Shown here: in pieces, positions 58,432-64,000 of the stretch
Numbering within the stretch: position 1 is the stretch's first letter
How the letters are laid out: each line of letters begins with the position of its first letter
Assembly: GCF_011397635.1 (NCBI RefSeq)
Contig: NC_064756.1
Location: 3,428,922 to 3,492,921 of the forward strand
Reading direction: 5' to 3'
Length of the DNA stretch: 64,000 bases
Source: Epinephelus fuscoguttatus
Taxonomy: Eukaryota > Chordata > Actinopteri > Perciformes > Serranidae
Made by a program: the position numbers and the translations under genes
The notes under the pieces: generated by a model
What the model was told of the DNA's origin: nothing
Database searches by the model: none
The model's input: the letters and a program-made list of their open reading frames with translations, nothing else

Positions 58432-59318
58432 CACACTCAACAGCTAGGGAACACCTTGCCAGTACTGTTCCTCCTTTTGGTCCATATTGACATGATGACA
58501 TCACACAGTTGCTGCAGATTTGTCGGCTGCACATCCATGATGAGAATCTCCCGTTCCAGCACATCCCAAAGGTGCTCTATTGGACTGAGATCTGGTGACT
58601 GTGGAGGCCATTGGAGTACAGTGAACTCATTGTCATGTTTGAGATGATGTGAGCTTTGTGACATGGTGCGTTATCCTGCTGGAAGTAGCCATCAGAAGAT
58701 GGGTACACTGTGGTCATAAAGGGATGGACACGCTCAGCAACAATACTCAGGTAGGCTGTGGTGTTTAAACCATGCTCAGTTGGTACTAAGAAAATCTCCC
58801 CCACACCATTACACCACCAGCAGCAGCAGCAGCCTGAAGCGTTGATACAAGGCAGGATGGATCCATGCTTCCATCTGAATGTGGTTTTTCCAATCTTCTA
58901 TTGTCCAGTTTTGGTGAGAAAACCCGTGTGAATTGTAGCCTCAGTTTCCTGTTGTTAGCTGACAGGAGTGGCACCTGGTGTGGTCTTCTGCTGCTGTAGC
59001 CCATCTGCTTCAAGGTTGGACAAGGTGTTGTTGCTTCAGAGATGCTCTTCTGCACACCTTGGTTGGAACCAGTGCTTATTTGACTTCCTGTTGCCTTTCT
59101 ATCATCTTGAACCAGTCTGGCCATTCTCCTCTGACCTCTGGCATCAACAAGGCATTTTGGCTCACTGGATATTTTCTCTTTTTGGGACCATCCTCTGTAA
59201 ACCCTAGAGATGGTTGTGCTGAACATCCCAGTAAATACTCAGAGCAGCCCGTCTGGCACCAACAACCATGCCACGTTCAGAGTCACTTCAATCACCTTTC
59301 TTCATCATAAAGTGGCCG
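58432..59318 (-). mobile_element. Tc1-like transposon, decayed
   Basis: Minus-strand transposase pieces run from about 59230 to 58440: the helix-turn-helix region with MFSTTISRVYRGW and RMARLVQDDRKATGSQIS, VMVWGRFS, the second catalytic region FQQDNAPCHKA, and the third, PPQSPDLSPIEHLWDVLERE. Frame changes separate the pieces. Unlike the 12236 copy, the final glutamate is present. The right end may be near agtggccggtgagtg (59310-59324). The left end and target TA pair were not fixed. Confidence 0.8.
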
Positions 59319-59368
59319 GTGAGTGCATATCAGTTAAAATAAAAGGAGACAAAAGACAACATGCTGTT

Positions 59369-59386
59369 GCGCCACAGAGCCGTAGC
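59369..59386 (-). pseudogene. tRNA-Arg 5'-end fragment
   Basis: tgcgccacagagcc is the inverse of the first bases of the tRNA-Arg genes (ggctctgtggcgca). Nothing of the rest is present. It sits just beyond the Tc1-like element. Confidence 0.4.
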
Positions 59387-59389
59387 CTG

Positions 59390-61522
59390 TCTACAGCTGA
59401 CAGGACAGAATAAAGTCAGCCCCAACAATTTTCTATAAATCATAAATATTTACATAAATCATCTGTATAAATCAATTTAAAATGAAGGTCAGTTTAGCTG
59501 CACAACATTTGCAATGACTGATTTCATACACACACAGAGTTGAAAACATACACTCACACACATGCACACACACATCCGCAAACAGTGGCACATATAAAAC
59601 CCGAGGAGAGCTGACAGACACAACAAATCAATGCCTGGCTTTTGTGTGTGTGTGTGTGCGTGTGTTTACATGTGTGGCCAATCTGCATATATGTAAATGA
59701 GTTCACACACACTCTGCCGTAGATTGGTGCAGTGACTTTATCTCTATGCAATTATGTAAATGAGGCCTGGTGTTGTAGGACAGTTACGTAAGCATCGTAT
59801 TTCAAAAAGAGGTTTAGCAGGAAATTACATAAGATGCTGGTTCTGAGGCTATTTACAGCCACGATGAACTGCGCTCTGCCGACACAATCACACCAAGACA
59901 ATGCACTGTATTTATGGCTACGAGTGAGGAGGGAATTACTCTGAGCACGAGCCAAGGAGCTGGTCAATTTAGGCTGGTGGCTGCTGAGTTCATCACTTCT
60001 GTCATTTGAAGGAAGACTTCAGAGCCACCGCTGAAATTTGGTAACTGAAATTACACATGCAAAGATCCGCAGTTAAATCTGGTCTCCTGCTCTCTGCTGG
60101 GAACCAGAAACTTTTGGCATCAGTCACCAGACAAAGGACAAAAGGGAGAGTCCATATCACCTCAGGTATGGAGGACTTGGCTCAGCTGTTTACTGAAACA
60201 TTTTGCAGAGCGCACCTTTCAGTGTCCACTGAGCTGAGTAAATGAGGGCGTCATGACCCCCGCCTGTCTGTCTTCAGTCTCTGTCTGCCTCACTTTCAGC
60301 TGCTGATCATAATAATTCATGAATCTCAAAGGAGTCCTGTTTCATCTGGCACTGATTGTGTTTGATGTGCTCCTTTCAAATTCTGTTTCTGACTAATACA
60401 GTCTGATTAGAGGGGGCGTCATTGTGAAAATCTATTAGACTGTTATCTTTAGAGCTTTTGTCGTGGACTTTTGCTCTTTTTTGTATCTTAAATGACTGTA
60501 TTTCCCAATTGTCTATCCTATTTGTCACTTTTCATGTTTTGAGTAGGTGCTTTACAGTAGAATATCCAAGTGAAGTGAAGTTACTTCACTTGGATATTCA
60601 GCCTCTGCTCAGAATGAGGTCTGTGTGTTTCTTTAGTGCTCACCTTTAATCTCAGTTTGAGATGTGTTTGCATCACAATAGCCAATCTTGTGTCCAGTAG
60701 TTGAACTTTTTGAATTAAGAATGTGCACATGTTCAAAGATTCAGGAGGTTTCAATGAGGGAAATGGGGTAGATGTAACTTTCAGAGTTATTAAAAGTAAA
60801 TGCCCTGAGTTAGAAATGTTACTCAAGTAAAAGTATATGTGTCAGGAAAATGTATTTGCATAGCTAAAGTAAAAGTACTCACGCTCAGTGGCTCACCGGG
60901 TAGAGCAGGAAACCCATATACGAAGGCAAGGATACATTAAATACTAGTTTAACTAGTATTTAATGTATCAAATAAATGTAGGGCAGTGAAAAGTAAAATC
61001 AGAATTATACTGTACTTTGTTACCTTCCACCACTGCTGCAAACTGCAGATTCAGACTTATAATTATAAAAATATTATGAACAAATAAATTATGATGGATA
61101 AACATAGGACTTGACTGTGACCTGTAAAGAAGCCCCACATTTACCAGGCTCAACATTAAAGTGAAGAACACATTAATCTGAAACTGACTGTTCTGCATGG
61201 TTAATACTTTTACTTTTTGTTTCTCTTGTACTTGAGTAATGAGTAAAAGATCCGAGTACTTCTTTCACCACTGCAACCCTGTGTCAAATTAGGCCATTAG
61301 CTTGATGCTAACACATAATGGGAATTACCATTATGCGCTATTGAAAATTACCATTGGGAAAATATTATCCTTGCAAATGATCCATTTTTATTTCAAATGC
61401 TTAACATTACATAAAATAACACAAAGGAAACGCGCTCAAACCGAAAGGGCAAAAAATTCTCCATGCTCTCTGGAAACGAACTAACAGCGGCTGACTCCTG
61501 CCGCAGTAGGAATTGGACAGTA
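59390..61522. other. Intergenic stretch with short repeats
   Basis: A GT microsatellite lies at 59643-59665. An 18-bp inverted repeat (atccaagtgaagtgaagt / acttcacttggat) lies at about 60563-60598, and another (aaatactagtttaactagta) at about 60941-60964. Inverted aagtaaaagtac-family sequence is at 60790-61270, including a SINE-head-like piece gctcaccgggtagagcagga at 60892. No exon is seen. Confidence 0.35.
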
Positions 61523-61526
61523 TTAA

Positions 61527-62079
61527 AGGGATAGTGCACCCAAAAATGTAAATTCAGCCATTATCTACTCACCCATATGCCGAGGGAGGCTCAGGTGAAG
61601 TTTTAGAGTCCTCACATCACTTGCAGAGATCCAAGGGGAGAGGAGGTAGCAACACAACTCCACCTAATGGAGGCTGACGGCGCCCCAGATTCAAACGTCC
61701 AAAAACACATCATTGAAACCACAAAATATCTCCATACTGCTCGTCCGTAGTGATCCAAGTGTCCTGAAGCCCCGACATAAAAAGTTGTTTGGAAAAACCT
61801 CATTTGAACTCTGTTTTTAGCCTCATTGTAGCCTGTAGCTCTGACTGTCGCTGTGGACCGTGCGCGAGACCAGCGAACGCACATGAACACACATGAAGGC
61901 AGTGCCCATGTCTCACGGTCTCGCGCAAGCGCGCACACGTCAGCGCAGTCTACAGAGAGGCAGTTAGAGCTACAGGCTACAATGAGTGTTGTGAGGACTC
62001 TGAAACTTCACCAGAGCCTCCCTCGGCATATGGGTGAGTAGATAATGGCTGAATTTTCATTTTTGGGTGCACTATCCCT
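61527..62079. mobile_element. TTAA-flanked inverted-repeat element with about 88-bp ends
   Basis: TTAA (61523-61526) is followed by agggatagtgcacccaaaa. The right end is the inverse, ttttgggtgcactatccct, followed by TTAA (62080-62083). The terminal repeats stay recognisable for about 88 bp (through gccgagggaggctc and gagtcctca) with few mismatches. The 550-bp element has no transposase and is a typical MITE with a piggyBac-type target. Confidence 0.85.
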
Positions 62080-62083
62080 TTAA

Positions 62084-63083
62084 ACAGATACACAGAACAC
62101 ATGTCACAAATGTCACATGACCTGCAAACTTACAGGAAGCAATCCACAAATGTGCAAATCCAGTTTCAAAATGGATCCACAAATGCTAAAGTATGACTTT
62201 ATGTGTATTTGCTGTAAACTCTTTACATTTGTAACACCTGTAACATTTTATGTGAAATTAAAGTACGTGTTTACAGAGTAAGTTGTATGTATTTTTGTGG
62301 ATATGCCCTTACAAAACACAAATGTAAAAAGACATGTTTGTGGATAGATTGTCTTGTGTGGGTTACAAATAATAAAATAATCCACACCAAACAATGATCC
62401 ACAGTCGAACACTTCAGTGTTGAGTCACAGCAGACATAAAGCTCTGCAGATGAATCTGAAACACTTCCAAATCCTGAGAGATCTCTGGAAAGTTTGCTTC
62501 TGGATGTATAAGAGCTAAAAGTTTTTCTTTATTCCCTCTGCACTTCACCAGAGATTCAGTTGTACGGGATGGACAAATTCCTGTTGATTCCCCTCGGCTG
62601 GATGTTGGTAACCACAGTTAGATGTGTTTCTGAGATGCCTTACAGATATACGAGGGCTCTTTATCTTTCCTTGGGTTTTGTTTGCCAAAGTGCGAAGCAG
62701 CAGGCCTCCTAAGGTGCTGCGTGTGTTGTTTTCAACGGTTGATTAGCCTCACTTGCGGCTAAGTAGCTAAAGAGCTAAGTAGGCACACTCCCAATGTGAT
62801 GCTCTCTTTGCCCTCTCAGTAGCTTAATTCAATGGATTTGGTTTAAGCAGTTATGGAGCTAAACAGAAGCAGTTCTCAGATGGTGAGGAGATGCTTTGGA
62901 GGCATTGTGAAGAGGATTAGCTGATGGCGGTCTGATGACAGATGCTATTCTTGGCTTCAGCGAAGTTATTCTCCATGGTTCACTGAGCTAAGACCGCCCC
63001 GCTCTTCAAACCCCCCACTCCATTTTGAAAGAGTACTCCAAGTCTGCTGACCAACACAAACTGTCATATCAATGTAACAATGT
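62084..63083. other. Intergenic stretch, no gene recognised
   Basis: No repeat family, exon or RNA gene recognised. Confidence 0.3.
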
Positions 63084-63175
63084 TGCTCTGTGGGGCAATG
63101 GACAGCATGTTGGATTTCTAGACAGACACATGAGAAGTGAATCAAAGGCCTTGGGTTTAAATCCCATCAGAGTCA
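63084..63175 (+). tRNA. tRNA-Arg(UCU) copy 8, degraded
   Basis: The layout and length (92) are preserved, but box A is hit (tggggcaatgg), the anticodon arm reads ttggatttcta, the T arm reads ccttgggtttaaatccca, and the discriminator base is a. It is a pseudogene. Confidence 0.6.
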
Positions 63176-63638
63176 ATCTCTAAAGGTTTTCAGGGTTAGG
63201 TGGGCATCAGAAAGAATTTATACTTCCTTTACATGCAACAATAAATCTCCTGCGTGATGGCATACATACAGCCAATAGATGGCACTGAAGACGGAGTTCA
63301 TAGTTTCCAACAACAATCGAGGCAACAGTGGAAGTCGTAATAATGTACCGTTTAACAGAGGTAGCATTGTAGACTGAGGTGGCCTGTGATAACACTGCAA
63401 GATGTGGCTGGAGAATTATTTTCACTTTATTACTGATTTGTTCCATTTTGCCATTTTTCACATTTCTTCTTTGTCTCCTATGGTCGTATCTTACTTGAAC
63501 TATACTACACTGCCCCCACAATCTATTTCATCTGTATACCTAAACTTTAAGAAAATGTCCATAAACACAGACAAAATGAACTTAGAGTACTCTGTGTCTT
63601 TAACATTTCCCTGTACTACAAGGAAGTCTTATAATGCT

Positions 63639-63730
63639 TGCCTTTGGTGGAACACCAACCCACAACCTTTGAATCACTTTTCCTGTGTTCGTCTAGAAGT
63701 CCAATGCGCTATCCATTTTGCCACAGAGCC
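63639..63730 (-). tRNA. tRNA-Arg(UCU) copy 9, degraded, opposite strand
   Basis: In the reverse complement the 5' half is good (ggctctgtggcaaaatgg, anticodon segment cttcta), but the T loop and 3' acceptor strand are disrupted (ggttggtgttccaccaaag). It is a pseudogene. Confidence 0.55.
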
Positions 63731-63931
63731 ACACACTGTGCATTGCTAACTTGAGGTTTTTGTTTGCAGGTAGGTAGGTATGTGAATATAAATGTATCAT
63801 TGAATATGTAGCATGGTGGTGTTTTTTACAGCATTTTAAGTTCTGTTGATCTTCAAAGGTTTACAGGCTAAGATATACGACTGGGAGTCTTAAGACCAAG
63901 AAGACCCACTACATCAGGAGATGCAACATGA

Positions 63932-64000
63932 GGCTCTGTGGCGCAATGGATAGCACATTGGACTTCTAGACAAACACAGAGGAAGTGATTCAAAGGTTGT
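63932..64000 (+). tRNA. tRNA-Arg(UCU) copy 10, cut by the window end
   Basis: ggctctgtggcgcaatggat, then agcacattggacttcta (one change, g to a, in the D stem), an intron, and attcaaaggttgt at the edge. The upstream 45 bases (gggagtcttaagaccaagaa, gacccactacatcagg) equal those before copy 2, so the duplicated unit is shared across almost 11 kb. Confidence 0.8.

Noticed and set aside
52627-63730. tRNA-Arg copies as heads of a tRNA-derived SINE family
   Set aside because: Four bodies are identical and fully paired, all have the correct intron position, and no common SINE body or tail follows them. Shared flanks are explained by local duplication, although the degraded copies 1, 8 and 9 remain ambiguous.

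Overview
The window is vertebrate nuclear DNA from a teleost fish, probably a spiny-rayed (percomorph-type) species. The evidence is interrupted genes with consensus GT/AG splice sites, intron-bearing tRNA genes, abundant CA/GT microsatellites, tRNA-derived SINEs, Tc1-like transposons, non-LTR retrotransposon pieces and many short inverted-terminal-repeat elements. Protein-coding sequence is sparse, about 4% of the window.

Layout. (1) 1-10.8 kb is repeat-rich flank. It holds a complete SINE with a target-site duplication, a 1.2 kb TTAA-flanked inverted-repeat element, and a 2.27 kb fold-back element at 7833-10104 with roughly 1 kb arms, a perfect 9-bp target-site duplication, and a second SINE inside its left arm. 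(2) 10820-22813 (+) is the gene for CLIP3 (CLIPR-59), reconstructed here as 13 coding exons encoding 638 residues: a long acidic N-terminus, ankyrin repeats, two CAP-Gly domains and a C-terminal cysteine pair. Its introns hold a Tc1-like element, a recent 0.6 kb duplicate of sequence from 2.9 kb, and several short inverted-repeat elements. (3) 22.8-38 kb has no fully recognised gene. It holds transposon and LINE fragments and one unassigned candidate terminal exon at 35093-35188. (4) 38221-39838 (-) is a three-exon homeobox gene, the best match being dharma/bozozok, a K50 homeodomain repressor with an N-terminal Goosecoid/eh1-like motif. Three TCF/LEF-type motifs lie within about 220 bp upstream of its start codon, as expected for a maternal beta-catenin target. 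(5) 40-52.5 kb is intergenic repeats and microsatellites. (6) 52.6-64 kb is a dispersed array of ten intron-containing tRNA-Arg(UCU) copies on both strands, several in duplicated units of about 0.5-0.7 kb, interrupted by a decayed Tc1-like element. The last copy runs off the window end.

The genes do not form a functional pathway: CLIP3 is a trafficking/cytoskeletal adaptor, the homeobox gene an early dorsal-organiser regulator, and the tRNA array a translation component. The most unusual structures are the large fold-back element, the tRNA-Arg array (good gene bodies but no obvious Pol III T4 terminators), and a LINE endonuclease fragment enclosed in a TTAA-flanked inverted-repeat element. 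I saw no CRISPR array, rRNA gene or LTR element. All calls come from reading the sequence. No alignment or database search was run.
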